Shown here: positions 49,399 through 59,534 of the stretch, piece by piece
Position numbering within the stretch: the first letter of the stretch is position 1
Layout: every line of letters begins with the position of its first letter
Origin: CAVRXQ01 sp963831155
Lineage (GTDB): Bacteria > Actinomycetota > Acidimicrobiia > Acidimicrobiales > Bog-793
Direction of reading: 5' to 3'
Length of the DNA: 64,000 bases
Assembly: GCA_963831155.1 (NCBI GenBank)
Contig: CAWHOY010000005.1
Coordinates: forward strand, 992,001-1,056,000
The notes under the pieces: model-generated
The model's input: the letters and a program-made list of their open reading frames with translations, nothing else
Told to the model about the DNA's origin: nothing
Database searches by the model: none
Program-made: the position numbers and the translations under genes

Positions 49399-51129
49399 AT
49401 GACGATCCCCACCGTCCGGCCGCCGCTCCCCGACGGGGTCGCGCTCGACGAGAACGTCTATGTAACGATGCGCGACGGAATTCGCCTTGCCGCGGACATC
49501 TATCGCCCGAATCGCGAGGGGCGGTATCCGGGGATCCTGTCGATGTCGCCGTATATCAAAGAGATCCAGCAGTGGCCGCCGGCGATCTCGCATTCCATCG
49601 AGGCGGGGAACACGGCATTTTTTGTCCCGAACGGTTACGTGCACGTCATCGTCTCAGCGCGGGGTTCTGGGCTCTCGCAGGGACGGTGGTCACCGTTCGA
49701 GTTCGCGCAGCAGCAGGACGGATACGACATGGTCGAGTGGATCGCGCAACAGCCGTGGTGCAACGGGAACGTCACGATGCTCGGCGACTCGTACTTCGGG
49801 ATCATGCAGTGGCTCGTCGGGCTTCAGCGGCCGCCCCACCTCGCGTGCGTCGCGCCAGTTGACGCCTCGACGGACTTCTACCGCGACTACGCCTGGAAGG
49901 GCGGGCTGTTCAATACGAGCTTCTTTGGGATGTGGGGCCCTGACACGATGGCGCAGTGCTACTGGCCGGGAGAGGTCGACGGCAAGCTGCCGCCCGCCGA
50001 TCTCTTCAACGCGTTCTTGTCTCACCCCGAAGACGGCGAGTTCTGGTGGAACATCTCTTCCTGGACGAGGCTGCACGAACTAAAGGTGCCGGCGCTCAGC
50101 ATCGTCCCGCAACCGAGCGCGAATCATTCGCGGGGTCAGCTTTGGAGCTATCCGAAGATCACGAGTCCAAAAAAGCTCGTCATTCTGCCGTGGAATCCGC
50201 AGTCGCACGTGACGTTCCTCGAGAGCATCCCGCTCAACGAATACATCCTTCGCTGGTTTGACCACTGGTGCAAAGGGGTCGAGAACGGGATCATGGACGA
50301 GCCGGAGGTGATGATCTGCGACTCGGTGACCCAGGAGTGGCGGTACGAGACCGAATACCCGCTGGCGCGTGCGCAATGGTCGAAATTCTTCTTCCACTCG
50401 GGTACTGACCAGCCGGCGTCGGAGCCCCCGTACGGCCGACTCAGCCTCGAAGCCCCGGCGGCTGAGGCTCCAGATTCGTATCCAACCGGCTCGCGGCTCC
50501 CGTCCACCGCGGAAATGAGCCATGACCCGCGCACACCGGCAGCAACGGCGCGGTTGATCACCGGTGATCCGCAGATTGCCTTCGTCTCCGATCCGCTCAC
50601 AGCCGACCTGCGGGCGTGGGGACCGATGAGCGTCTCGATCTGGGCTGCGATCGACACACTTGACATGGCGTTTTTTGTGAAGCTGGCCGACGTCGACGCC
50701 GACGGTAAGCGACAAATGATCTCCGAGCACGTGCTCAAAGCCTCCTACCGAGAGGTCGACGAGGCTCGCTCGACACTAGGGCTGCCCTTCCACCCGTACC
50801 AGAACCCGAATCGTCCCCAACCCGGCGAGATCCACGAGTACCGCATTGAGCTACCGCCCAAGTTCTGGACGTTCAGGAAAGGGCACCGAATCTGGGTGCA
50901 GATCTCGAGCGACGACAACGTGTACCACATGATGCTGCACACCATCTACACATCGGAGCTGCTACCCGTGCCAGGGAAGGCGACGATCTTCCATGACGAG
51001 GAGCATCCGTCGCACTTGCTGCTGCCGGTGATCCCGGACGCTCCGGAGATCCAGCAAGTTTCGAGACCGGTCGCTGACATTCACTGGCCGCCGATCCGTG
51101 AAGCGACGGCGAACGCGCATGAGCGATGA
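49399..51129 (+). CDS. CocE/NonD-type serine hydrolase (X-Pro dipeptidyl-peptidase family)
   Basis: 576 residues. The alpha/beta-hydrolase core carries the nucleophile Ser131 in MLGDSYFGIMQW and the early Tyr/oxyanion region SMSPYIKE. The acid/base residues lie later (His in WNPQSHVTF). The C-terminal jelly-roll domain (SVSIWAAIDTLDMAFFVKLAD, EYRIELPPKFWTFRKGHRIWVQIS) is standard for the family. Members hydrolyse esters, amides or acylated beta-lactams. It is well spaced after iclR (AAAGGA upstream), and HyuA begins inside its last codons. It probably opens or deacylates the pathway substrate. Confidence 0.9.
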   Translation: MTIPTVRPPLPDGVALDENVYVTMRDGIRLAADIYRPNREGRYPGILSMSPYIKEIQQWPPAISHSIEAGNTAFFVPNGYVHVIVSARGSGLSQGRWSPFEFAQQQDGYDMVEWIAQQPWCNGNVTMLGDSYFGIMQWLVGLQRPPHLACVAPVDASTDFYRDYAWKGGLFNTSFFGMWGPDTMAQCYWPGEVDGKLPPADLFNAFLSHPEDGEFWWNISSWTRLHELKVPALSIVPQPSANHSRGQLWSYPKITSPKKLVILPWNPQSHVTFLESIPLNEYILRWFDHWCKGVENGIMDEPEVMICDSVTQEWRYETEYPLARAQWSKFFFHSGTDQPASEPPYGRLSLEAPAAEAPDSYPTGSRLPSTAEMSHDPRTPAATARLITGDPQIAFVSDPLTADLRAWGPMSVSIWAAIDTLDMAFFVKLADVDADGKRQMISEHVLKASYREVDEARSTLGLPFHPYQNPNRPQPGEIHEYRIELPPKFWTFRKGHRIWVQISSDDNVYHMMLHTIYTSELLPVPGKATIFHDEEHPSHLLLPVIPDAPEIQQVSRPVADIHWPPIREATANAHER

Positions 51130-53170
51130 CTTCACGATCGCGGTCGACATCGGGGGCACGTTCACCGACCTGATCGGACACGAGGCGCACACGGGCCGAT
51201 TCCTCCACGCGAAGAGCCTGACGACGCCACATGACCTCGTCGAAGGCGTGCTCGCCTGCATTGCAAAGAGCGGCGCTGCCCTGGCCGCGGCGACCGACGT
51301 CGTCCACGGCTCGACGATCGCCATCAACACGGTGCTCGAGGCAAAGGGTGCGAAAACCGGACTCGTCGTCACGCAAGGAACGCGCGACGTCTACGCGATG
51401 GGCCGCGGAAACCGACCCGAGGCCTACAACTTGTTCTTTCGCCGGCCCCGCCCGCTCGTGCCGCGGGCACTCACCTTCGAGGTACCCGAGCGCATGCTCG
51501 CCTCCGGAGAGGTGGCGACGCCGCTCGACGAGAATGCTGTCCTCGCCGCGTGCGCCGCGCTGCGAGACGCGGACGTCGAGGCGGTCGCGGTGTGCTTCCT
51601 CCATTCGTACACGAACCCCGAGCACGAACGGCGCGCTGGTGCGATCATCCGCGCAGAGCTGCCCGAGGCGTACGTCTCGCTCTCACATGAGATCCTCCGT
51701 CATTACCGCGAATACGAGCGAACTTCGACGACCGTCGTAAACGCGTACATCGGCCCCATCGTCAGCCGCTACGTCGAGTCACTCGAGCGTCAACTACGCG
51801 AACGCGGCCTCGACGGAGAAATTTGGATCATGCAGTCAGGTGGTGGCGTGATGACTCCGTCGACCGCTGCGTGCCAGCCCGTTGCGATGATGGAGTCAGG
51901 ACCCGTCGGCGGTATCATTGGGGCAACCGAAGTTGGCCGCGAACTCGGCCACACGAACGTGATCGCCTTCGACATGGGCGGCACGACCGCCAAGGTGAGC
52001 CTGATTCGCGATGGCACGTCGACGATCACGGACGGTTACTACATCGGCGGCTACACCGAGGGCCACCCCGTGCTCGGGCCGGTCGTCGACGTCGTCGAGG
52101 TTGGCACCGGTGGCGGCAGCATCGCCTGGATCGACGAGGTCGGCGCGCTCAAGGTGGGACCGCGCAGCGCCGGCGCAGAGCCCGGCCCAATCTGCTACGG
52201 GCGCGGCGGCGTCGATCCGACCATCACCGACGCGAACGTCGCCCTCGGTCGGATCCGCCCGAGCGCGTTCATGGGCGGTGAGATGGCACTTGATGTCGAG
52301 GGTGCGCTCGAAGGCATCGCCAAGCACGTGGCAGAGCCGCTCGGCCTCGAACCCCTCGCGGCGGCGCACGGCATCATCGAGGTCGCGAACGCGAAGATGG
52401 CGCTCGCGGTGCGCGAGGTTTCGGTTGCCAAGGGTCACGACCCGCGCGACTTCGTGTTGCTCGCGTCGGGCGGTGCTGGTCCGCTCCATGCGGTCGCGAT
52501 CGCGCGCGAATTGGACATTCCGCGGGCCGTCGTGCCGTGCTACCCCGGTCACTTCTCGGCCGTCGGCATGCTTCTCGCCGACGAACGGCACGACCTCGTG
52601 CAGACGATCTACGCACGCTTCGACCGCCTCGACCCCGCCATTCTCGAAGCGCGCTACCGAGAGATGGCCGACCGCCTCGCCCACCTGATCGGCGTCGATC
52701 GGCTACGCGTCGAGGCGTTTCTCGACATGCGGTATGTGGGACAGGACTTCACCCTGCCCGTGCCGTTCCAAGCGCACGAGCTCGGCACCGACAGCTTCGA
52801 GGCGATACGGCGCCGTTTCGACGAGGTGCACGAGCGGCGGTATGGACACCACGCGCCGAACGAGCGTGCCGAGGTCGTCAACCTGCGAGTCACCGGGTTC
52901 GGCAGGCGCGACAAGCCGCAACTATCGAGCGTCCCAAACGGCAAGGGTCGCTCGGAGCTGTTGGACCGCGTACGCGTCCACTTCGAACAGGGGGACGAGG
53001 CGACGGAAACTCCGATCTACGCACGCGAGGACCTCGTCGCTGGTGATCGCGTGCCAGGCCCGGCACTGATCGAGGAATACGCCTCGACGACCATCGTCTT
53101 TGACGGCGATGTCGTCACCGTCGCCGACAATCTGGAGCTCGTTATCGACCTGCGAGGCAAGGAAAGATGA
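51119..53170 (+). CDS. HyuA-type hydantoinase/oxoprolinase subunit A
   Basis: 683 residues from ATG 51119, overlapping the hydrolase gene by 11 bases. The ASKHA-type ATP-binding motifs are present: FTIAVDIGGTFTDL at the N-terminus and NVIAFDMGGTTAKVSLIRDG near residue 283, plus ASGGAGPLHAVAIARELDI. The family (N-methylhydantoinase, 5-oxoprolinase, caprolactamase, acetophenone or acetone carboxylase subunits) uses ATP to phosphorylate and activate a cyclic amide or ketone. The partner subunit B follows with ATGA overlap. Confidence 0.92.
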   Translation: MSDDFTIAVDIGGTFTDLIGHEAHTGRFLHAKSLTTPHDLVEGVLACIAKSGAALAAATDVVHGSTIAINTVLEAKGAKTGLVVTQGTRDVYAMGRGNRPEAYNLFFRRPRPLVPRALTFEVPERMLASGEVATPLDENAVLAACAALRDADVEAVAVCFLHSYTNPEHERRAGAIIRAELPEAYVSLSHEILRHYREYERTSTTVVNAYIGPIVSRYVESLERQLRERGLDGEIWIMQSGGGVMTPSTAACQPVAMMESGPVGGIIGATEVGRELGHTNVIAFDMGGTTAKVSLIRDGTSTITDGYYIGGYTEGHPVLGPVVDVVEVGTGGGSIAWIDEVGALKVGPRSAGAEPGPICYGRGGVDPTITDANVALGRIRPSAFMGGEMALDVEGALEGIAKHVAEPLGLEPLAAAHGIIEVANAKMALAVREVSVAKGHDPRDFVLLASGGAGPLHAVAIARELDIPRAVVPCYPGHFSAVGMLLADERHDLVQTIYARFDRLDPAILEARYREMADRLAHLIGVDRLRVEAFLDMRYVGQDFTLPVPFQAHELGTDSFEAIRRRFDEVHERRYGHHAPNERAEVVNLRVTGFGRRDKPQLSSVPNGKGRSELLDRVRVHFEQGDEATETPIYAREDLVAGDRVPGPALIEEYASTTIVFDGDVVTVADNLELVIDLRGKER

Positions 53171-54954
53171 CACACGACGGATCGATGATGACGTCGACGC
53201 AACTCGACCCGATCACGCTCGAAGTGATCCGCAACGCGCTGCCGGCAATTTCCGACGAGATGTCCGCGGACCTGCGCCGCGCCTCGTACAACATGATGAT
53301 CTACGAGGTCGGCGACTACTGCTGCGCGCTCGTTGCACCGAACGGCGACCTGATCGCGCAGAACGGGGGCGGCGTCTCCCACTTCGTCTCCGACCTTGGC
53401 GTCCTCGTTCTCGACGCGATCAAGCAATGGGGAGACGACGGCTTCGTGCCCGGTGATGTGCTGATCACGAATCATCAACGCGTCGCCGGCCAGCACCTCA
53501 ACAATGTCGTCGTCTCGATGCCGGTCTTCGTCAAAGGACAGCTGGTCTGCTTTTCGATGGTGCGCGCACACTGGGTCGACATCGGCGGTCTCTCGACCGG
53601 ATTCGGTGCGGCCGGTGCAGTGAGCGACCCGTGGATGGAAGGGCTTCAGCTCGACCAGCTGAAGATCCACGAGGCTGGCGTGCCGAACGAGACCTTGTTG
53701 CGCGTCATACGCGCCAACATCCGATTTCCCGAAGCGTCGCTCGGCGACCTCCGGTCGCAAATCGCCGCCTGTGGGCTCGGCGCGCGCCGGGTCCAGGAGC
53801 TGTATGCACGATACGGCCCCGAGGTCGTGGTCGCGGCGACGGAACAGATCTATCGAGAGTCGGAGCAACGCTGCCGCAACGTGGTCGCGCAGATTCCCGA
53901 CGGGGTGTACGAGGCATCAGCCTTCTTGGATGACGACGGGCGGGTCCTCGGCGAACGAATCGACATTCACGCCAAGGTGACGGTTTCGGGAAGCAACATG
54001 ACGATCGACCTCTCCGGCTGTTCGGGCCAGCGCGTCGGGGCGATCAATTCGCGCACCAAGGCCGGCGCGATGGTCGCCTACAAGGCTGTTACGACGCCCA
54101 AAGAGCCGGTCAACGCGGGCTCGTTCCGCGCACTCGAGGTCGTCATCCCCGAGGGAAGTTTCATGATGGCGAGCTACCCGGCGCCGATGGCCGACTGGAG
54201 CCAACCAATACCGACGGTCGTCGACACGATCGTGACGGCGCTCGCACCGGCGATGCCAGACCGCGTGCCCGCGGCACACCTCGGCTTCTTAGGCGGGGCG
54301 GTAATCTTCACGGGGGTGGACCCCACGACGGGACAGCGGTTCGTGGTGCAGAGTCTCGAGGGCGGCGGCTGGGGCGGCCGGCCACTTGAAGATGGGCCTT
54401 CTGCCTCGTTGTCCGTCTGTCAGGGCGACGTCCGCAACGCGCCGATCGAGACCATCGAACTGCGCTGCCCGGTCGTCATCGAGCAACGCCAGTTCCGCCC
54501 GGACTCCGCCGGAGCCGGCAAGCACCGCGGCGGGTTCGGGGTCGAAATCGTCGTGCGCAATCTCGTTCCGGGAAAGTGGAACCTCTGGCAGCCGCGCCGA
54601 CGCGAATTCCCGCCCTGGGGGCTATGGAACGGCAAGCCGGGCGCGCCACCTGACGATCTTCTGCAACTGCCAGGCGACGAGGACTTCCGCAGTGTCGACG
54701 TCGTCCTTTACGACGTGCCGGCCGAATCGCGCGCGATGGTCCGCACCTCCGGAGGCGGCGGATGGGGCGACCCCCTCGAGCGTGATCCACAGTCGGTGCT
54801 GCACGACGTGCTCGAGGGACTCGTCTCCACAGAGGCCGCCGAGCGCGACTACGGGGTTGTCATCGCGGGCGGTCGCGTCGACGCTGAGGCGACCAACGGC
54901 CTGCGCGCACTTACGAGCGCGGCGGTGCACGTTTCGAGCGAGTCGCCATCCTGA
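53167..54954 (+). CDS. HyuB-type hydantoinase/oxoprolinase subunit B
   Basis: 595 residues. The family opening LDPITLEVIRNALPAISDEM (20 residues) and the blocks LVAPNGDLIAQNGGGVSHFV, GDVLITNH, RAHWVDIGG, GQHLNN and AGKHRGGFGVEIVVRNL are clear. It forms the catalytic complex with HyuA. Translation is coupled through ATGA at 53167-53170. The 160 bases that follow, to the PrpD-like gene, hold no convincing gene; a 49-codon Arg-rich frame there is probably chance. Confidence 0.92.
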   Translation: MTHDGSMMTSTQLDPITLEVIRNALPAISDEMSADLRRASYNMMIYEVGDYCCALVAPNGDLIAQNGGGVSHFVSDLGVLVLDAIKQWGDDGFVPGDVLITNHQRVAGQHLNNVVVSMPVFVKGQLVCFSMVRAHWVDIGGLSTGFGAAGAVSDPWMEGLQLDQLKIHEAGVPNETLLRVIRANIRFPEASLGDLRSQIAACGLGARRVQELYARYGPEVVVAATEQIYRESEQRCRNVVAQIPDGVYEASAFLDDDGRVLGERIDIHAKVTVSGSNMTIDLSGCSGQRVGAINSRTKAGAMVAYKAVTTPKEPVNAGSFRALEVVIPEGSFMMASYPAPMADWSQPIPTVVDTIVTALAPAMPDRVPAAHLGFLGGAVIFTGVDPTTGQRFVVQSLEGGGWGGRPLEDGPSASLSVCQGDVRNAPIETIELRCPVVIEQRQFRPDSAGAGKHRGGFGVEIVVRNLVPGKWNLWQPRRREFPPWGLWNGKPGAPPDDLLQLPGDEDFRSVDVVLYDVPAESRAMVRTSGGGGWGDPLERDPQSVLHDVLEGLVSTEAAERDYGVVIAGGRVDAEATNGLRALTSAAVHVSSESPS

Positions 54955-55114
54955 CGGTCGCCCACATGCACGATCGGCCCCGCGGTCGCGGTGATCGAGC
55001 CCGGCGGACGCATATCAGCCGGCACGGAACCGTGGGCGTCGCGCTTCGATCGCCGAAGGCGAGCCTCTCGGAATCTCGTCGGCGACGCCAGACACCACCG
55101 ACGGTCCCTGACGA

Positions 55115-56359
55115 TTGAGCGCGCTGAACGAACTCGCTCGCCGGCTCGCCACCTGGGACCCCCCTGGCGATGCCGTCGTCGGGATGCGCACCTTCGACAC
55201 ACTCGCTGCGTTGATCGCGGGCTCAATGACCGAAGAAGGGCGCGCGATCGCCGCGTCGCTTCGCGGCTTCGATGACGGCCTCCCCGCGACCGTCACGCGC
55301 CGCGTCGCGACCGTGCGGTTGACCGAGCTTGACGACATTCACATGCCGAGCTGCACGACTCCCGGTGCGGTCGTCGTCCCGGCCGCGATCACCCTCGCGA
55401 TATCGCTCGGCGTGAACCCCGCGGTGTATCGGCGCGCGGTCGTGGTCGGATACGAGGCGATGACGCGGCTCGGTACGGCGATCGATGGCGCGCACGTCGT
55501 CTACCGCGGCGTCTGGCCGACGTATTTCTGCGCGCCGTTCGCGGCGGCCGCGCTCAGCGCGACGTTGCTCGATCTCGACGCAGCACGCCTCGCCAACGCG
55601 CTCGGGATCGCGCTCACCCGCGCCACCGGGCTCTCCTCCGACGTGGCCGGGATGCCGATCGGCCGCTGGCTCACCATCGGCGACGCCGCCCGTGCCGGCT
55701 GTGCCGCGGCATTCGCCGCCCGAGACGGCTTCGTCGCCGAGGTCGACCCCGACCGCATCGCCGCCGGAGCCGGATTCGCATTTCACGCCGATGCGTTGAG
55801 CACCGATGCCCCGACGGCGATCGACGGGGTGAGCGTCAAGCCGTTTCCCATCGCCAAGCAGAGCCTCGCTGCCGTCGAGGCGGCGCTGCGGCTACGCGAT
55901 CGCGCGGAGCTTGGCCCCGTGCGCGTCCATGTCCCCGACGCCTACGCGCAAATGGTCGGCGCCGCAGCCCGCGCGGAGAGCCGCCTCAGCCGGCTGTCGA
56001 GCGCGCGCTGGAACCTCGCCTTGGCGCTCTCGCGGCCACAGGAGCTACACGACCTCGAGCGCACCCTCTCGCCCGACGACCCGCAGCTCGCGCGCCTTGC
56101 CGCAAGCACCGAGGTCGTCGAGGACCCGGAGCTCTCCCGCCTCTACCCTCTCCGTTGGCCGGCGCGAGTCGAGATGTCCGGGCACTCCGAGACCGTCGTC
56201 GATGCGATCGGGGATCCGCCGCGGGGCAACGACCTCGCCGCGATCGACGCGAAGTGGCACGAGCGGTCGGAGGAACTGCAGCCGCTCCGGGAGGCGTCGC
56301 TCGCGACCGATCTTTCGCGGCTCAACGCGCTTCTTGACAGTCGACGGAGTGATCCATAG
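55115..56359 (+). CDS. MmgE/PrpD family protein
   Basis: 414 residues from a TTG at 55115, with no strong ribosome site. The family includes 2-methylcitrate dehydratase, cis-aconitate decarboxylase and 2,3-dimethylmaleate-type isomerases. Visible are GMRTFDTLAALIAGSM near the N-terminus, DDIHMPSCTTPGAVVVPAAI, FCAPFAAAALSATLLDLDA, GIALTRATGLSSDV and VKPFPIAKQSLAAVEAAL. These match the all-helical MmgE/PrpD fold with its lid domain. It probably dehydrates or isomerises a carboxylated intermediate. Confidence 0.87.
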   Translation: MSALNELARRLATWDPPGDAVVGMRTFDTLAALIAGSMTEEGRAIAASLRGFDDGLPATVTRRVATVRLTELDDIHMPSCTTPGAVVVPAAITLAISLGVNPAVYRRAVVVGYEAMTRLGTAIDGAHVVYRGVWPTYFCAPFAAAALSATLLDLDAARLANALGIALTRATGLSSDVAGMPIGRWLTIGDAARAGCAAAFAARDGFVAEVDPDRIAAGAGFAFHADALSTDAPTAIDGVSVKPFPIAKQSLAAVEAALRLRDRAELGPVRVHVPDAYAQMVGAAARAESRLSRLSSARWNLALALSRPQELHDLERTLSPDDPQLARLAASTEVVEDPELSRLYPLRWPARVEMSGHSETVVDAIGDPPRGNDLAAIDAKWHERSEELQPLREASLATDLSRLNALLDSRRSDP

Positions 56360-56433
56360 TGTCCCACGGTGCAAGCAACCCTGTGCCGCGATGCGGGGCA
56401 GAGAAGACCCGATTTCCCTCACGAGGACAAGCG

Positions 56434-57456
56434 GTGAACGGCCTGGTCGTTGACTTCCACGCACACGTGCTGGAACACCGGGTCTTCGAGCGCTCGTGGA
56501 TGCACAACGTCGCCTCGGTCTTCGGGGCGAACGGCCCGGCGCCTCCGGGAAGCCGGCAGGACCGGCTGCACCAAGCGCTCCTCGACCCGGCCCGTCACCT
56601 CGAAGACATGGACCGCCTCGGCATCGACGTCGCCGTGCTGTCGCTGTCCACCATCATCTCCGGCGGGCAGTGGGCCGACCCGAAAACCGACCTCGAGCTG
56701 AACGGGCGCGCGAACGACCACATCGCGAAGCTCGTGCACGCGCACCCCGACCGCTTCGTCGGCAGCTTCTCGCTGCCGCTCCAGGACATCGGGCTGTCCC
56801 TGCTAGAGCTCCAACGCTGCGTCGAAGAGCTCGGCCTCCGTGTCGTCAACCTGCCGGCATCGGCGCGCGGCGTCTACCTCGGCAATCCCCGCTACTTCCC
56901 GTTCTGGGAGCTCGTCGCGCAGCAGCGACTCGTCGCTTTCATCCACCCCGACGGTGTCACCGACCCGTGGTTCCAGGAGTATTCGCTGTGGAACTCGGTC
57001 GGCCAGCCGCTCGAGGAGGCGAAGGTCATGTCCTCGCTCATCTATGAGGGCGTGTTCGACCGCTGGCCCGACCTAAGGATCGTCGTGGCGCATGGAGGCG
57101 GTTACCTGCCGCACTACTACGGACGCCACGACCGAAACGTCGCCAACCGGCCCGAGACGGCGCGCAACATCACCGGCAAGCCGAGCGACTATCTCCCCCG
57201 CTTCTACTACGACACTTGCGTCTACGTGCCGCACGTCCTCGAAGAGCTAGTCGATCTCGTCGGCCCCGGGCAGATCGTGCTCGGCAGCGACTGGCCGATG
57301 GGCGGGATCGACGCCGTGGCGTTCGTCGACGAGGCGCGCAATGTCGGCACAGAGGAGGCCGCGCTGATCAAGGGCGGGAACGCCTCCGCGTTGCTCGAAA
57401 GCGCCGGAGTCCTGGCGGCCGCACGCACGACAATAAATAAGGAGGAGGCCGGATGA
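56434..57456 (+). CDS. ACMSD-like amidohydrolase (decarboxylase/hydratase family)
   Basis: 340 residues from GTG 56434 (AGGA seven bases upstream); the frame is open to 56359. The metal motif is VVDFHAHVLEH (HxH), with a His in VAFIHPDGVTDP, a second in IVVAHGGGYLPHYYGRHDRN, and Asp in LGSDWPMGG. This is the pattern of aminocarboxymuconate-semialdehyde decarboxylase and 5-carboxyvanillate or gamma-resorcylate decarboxylases. It would decarboxylate or hydrate a ring-derived acid. FAA hydrolase follows with ATGA overlap. Confidence 0.9.
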   Translation: MNGLVVDFHAHVLEHRVFERSWMHNVASVFGANGPAPPGSRQDRLHQALLDPARHLEDMDRLGIDVAVLSLSTIISGGQWADPKTDLELNGRANDHIAKLVHAHPDRFVGSFSLPLQDIGLSLLELQRCVEELGLRVVNLPASARGVYLGNPRYFPFWELVAQQRLVAFIHPDGVTDPWFQEYSLWNSVGQPLEEAKVMSSLIYEGVFDRWPDLRIVVAHGGGYLPHYYGRHDRNVANRPETARNITGKPSDYLPRFYYDTCVYVPHVLEELVDLVGPGQIVLGSDWPMGGIDAVAFVDEARNVGTEEAALIKGGNASALLESAGVLAAARTTINKEEAG

Positions 57457-58349
57457 AGCTTGTTACGTTCGATCATGAGCGGGAGCAGCGGATCGGCGAG
57501 CTGCGCGGTGAGACCGTGGTCGAGCTCAACGCTCCCTCGATGCGGGCGTACTTCGAGCAAGGCACGTCGGCACGAGCGACCGGGCGTGAGTTCGCGCTCA
57601 GCGACGTGCGCCTACGGGCGCCGATCATCCCGAAGAAGTACTTCCACACGGCAGGTAACTTCCGTGAGCACCACGAGGAGTCGGTGCGCGCCGGCTGGTC
57701 GCACCCGGTCGCGCCGTGGATCGTGTTCTTCCAGAACGTCGACGCCATCATCGGCCCGGACGACGCGATCGTGTATCCGGAGCATCTGACCGAGGAACTC
57801 GACTACGAACTCGAGCTGGCGATTGTCATCTCCAAGTCCGGCAAATGGTTCGGACCCGAAGAGGCGATGGACTACGTCGGCGGCTATCTGATCAGCAACG
57901 ACATCACGGCCCGCGATATCCAGCGACGCGAGATGCGGTCGGGCGTCTTCTTGTTCTGCAAGGCGATCGACACGTTCAAACCGCTCGGGCCGTGGATCGT
58001 GACCCCGGACGAGGTCGGCAACCCGCACAACCTCGCCGTGGAGCTGCGCGTGAACGGCGAGCCGCGCCAGGTCTCGAACACGAGCCGGATGTCGACCACG
58101 GTCCCCGAAGTGATCTCGCATTATTCGCCCCTTGGCTATTCGGCCGGCGACGTGTTGTCGCTCGGCACCGTCTCGGGCGTCGCCGGTTTCAGCGAGGATC
58201 CCAAGGCTTGGTACCTGAAGCCGGGAGACGTGATCGAGGCCGAGATCGAGCACATCGGTGTGCTGCGCAACCCCGTCGTCTCTTGGATGGAGGCGCACGG
58301 CGAGCCCGCGCCGGAGAAAGTGCGCTGGATCGAGGAGCTAGAGGCGTGA
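57453..58349 (+). CDS. Fumarylacetoacetate hydrolase family protein
   Basis: 298 residues. The C-terminal FAH domain shows KYFHTAGNFREHHEE, the metal ligands in ELDYELELAIVI (ExE) and DYVGGYLISNDITARDIQRR, then FKPLGPWIVTPDEV, and STTVPEVISHYSPL, GTVSGVAGF, LKPGDVIEAEIEHIG. The family hydrolyses or decarboxylates acylpyruvates and related 2-keto acids formed after ring opening. Its GTGA overlap with the next gene and ATGA with the previous show tight coupling. Confidence 0.92.
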   Translation: MKLVTFDHEREQRIGELRGETVVELNAPSMRAYFEQGTSARATGREFALSDVRLRAPIIPKKYFHTAGNFREHHEESVRAGWSHPVAPWIVFFQNVDAIIGPDDAIVYPEHLTEELDYELELAIVISKSGKWFGPEEAMDYVGGYLISNDITARDIQRREMRSGVFLFCKAIDTFKPLGPWIVTPDEVGNPHNLAVELRVNGEPRQVSNTSRMSTTVPEVISHYSPLGYSAGDVLSLGTVSGVAGFSEDPKAWYLKPGDVIEAEIEHIGVLRNPVVSWMEAHGEPAPEKVRWIEELEA

Positions 58350-59533
58350 TCGATCGATCGAAAGTGTGGACGGGGTCTCTCAACGAGCAAGCGGGCACGT
58401 TGGCGGCGCCCGGGACGAAGGTCGGGCTGTACGACACGACGCTTCGCGACGGCGAGCAGAGCGTCGGCGTCGTCATGACCCCCGAGCAGAAGCTCGAGAT
58501 CGCAAGACTGCTCGACGAGCTCGGCGTCGACCGGATCGAAGTCGGCTTCCCGCGCGTCACCGATGAGGATCGGCGGGCGATCGAGCTCGTGATCGACGCC
58601 GGCCTCGCCGCCGAGCTGTGGGGCTTCTCGCGCGCCGTCCCCGCCGACGTCGAGGCGATCGTCGAGCTCGGTCTCCGCCATTCGGTGATCGAGGCGCCGG
58701 TGTCGGACTTGAAGCTCGACGCGCTCGGTATATCGCGCGAGACGGTTCTGCACCGGATCGAGGAGGCGGTTGCCGCCGCCGCCAAAGCCGAGGTCGAAGT
58801 CGCGTTCTTCGGCGTCGACGGCTCGCGCGCCGATCTCGACTTTGCCGCCGAGGCGTACCGCGCGGCGGTCGCCGCCGGCGCGAAGGAGGCGGTTGTCGTC
58901 GACACGCTCGGGATCGCCGCGCCCGAGGCGGTCTCCTATTTCGTCGATCGGATCCGTCAGGCGGTCGGTCCCCAAGTGCCGTTGCACTACCACGGCCACG
59001 ACGACTTCGGGCTAGCGACGGCGGGGGCCATCGCCGCGGTGAAGGCCGGCGCGACGTGGTTGCACGGGACGGTGAACGGCATGGGAGAGCGCGCCGGCAA
59101 CGCGAGTCTCTGCGAGGTCGCGCTGGCGCTCGAGGCGCTCTACGGCTACGAAACCTCCCTCCGGCTCGAGCACAGCGGGAGGGTCTCTCGCCGGGTCGCG
59201 GCGATCTGCGGCTACCCGATCGAGCCGTGGAAACCGCTCGTCGGCGAGAACCTCTTCCGCCGGGAGACGGGCGCCGTCGCCGCCCAGTTCCACGACCCAC
59301 CTGCTGTCGAGCCGTACGCCTCCGAGCTCGTTGGCGCGCGACGGGCGATCGTGCTCGGCAAAAAGAGCGGTGCTGACTCGATCCGAATCAAGCTCGAAGA
59401 GCTCGGACTCGAAGTTCCAGAAGAAGGTCGACAAGACCTGCTCGCCGCGGTCAAACAGCGCGCGACCTCGCAGCGAGGGCTCGTAAGCGACGACGAGTTC
59501 CGCGAGCTCGTCGAGCTCGCCGCGCGGCCTTGA
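58346..59533 (+). CDS. DRE-TIM metallolyase: homocitrate/isopropylmalate synthase-like or HMG-CoA lyase-like
   Basis: 395 residues from GTG 58346. The TIM-barrel signature is LYDTTLRDGEQSVGVVMT (28-45), and the metal His pair appears in LHYHGHDDFGLATAG. VNGMGERAGNASLCEVALAL matches the synthase subgroup (G-x-G-E-R-x-G-N). The C-terminal segment VLGKKSGADSIRIKLEELG also resembles homocitrate or re-citrate synthases rather than HMG-CoA lyase. It lacks a LeuA regulatory domain. It would condense acetyl-CoA with, or split, a keto acid made by the previous steps. Confidence 0.88.
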   Translation: MIDRSKVWTGSLNEQAGTLAAPGTKVGLYDTTLRDGEQSVGVVMTPEQKLEIARLLDELGVDRIEVGFPRVTDEDRRAIELVIDAGLAAELWGFSRAVPADVEAIVELGLRHSVIEAPVSDLKLDALGISRETVLHRIEEAVAAAAKAEVEVAFFGVDGSRADLDFAAEAYRAAVAAGAKEAVVVDTLGIAAPEAVSYFVDRIRQAVGPQVPLHYHGHDDFGLATAGAIAAVKAGATWLHGTVNGMGERAGNASLCEVALALEALYGYETSLRLEHSGRVSRRVAAICGYPIEPWKPLVGENLFRRETGAVAAQFHDPPAVEPYASELVGARRAIVLGKKSGADSIRIKLEELGLEVPEEGRQDLLAAVKQRATSQRGLVSDDEFRELVELAARP

Positions 59534-59534
59534 C

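Noticed and set aside
54966..55115. A 49-codon Arg-rich frame in the HyuB-PrpD gap.
   Set aside because: No ribosome site, biased composition and no family resemblance.
57716..59533. A 605-codon gene fusing a new N-terminal domain to the DRE-TIM enzyme.
   Set aside because: The first 210 codons are an Arg-rich shadow of the FAA hydrolase gene; GTG 58346 with GTGA overlap is the natural start.
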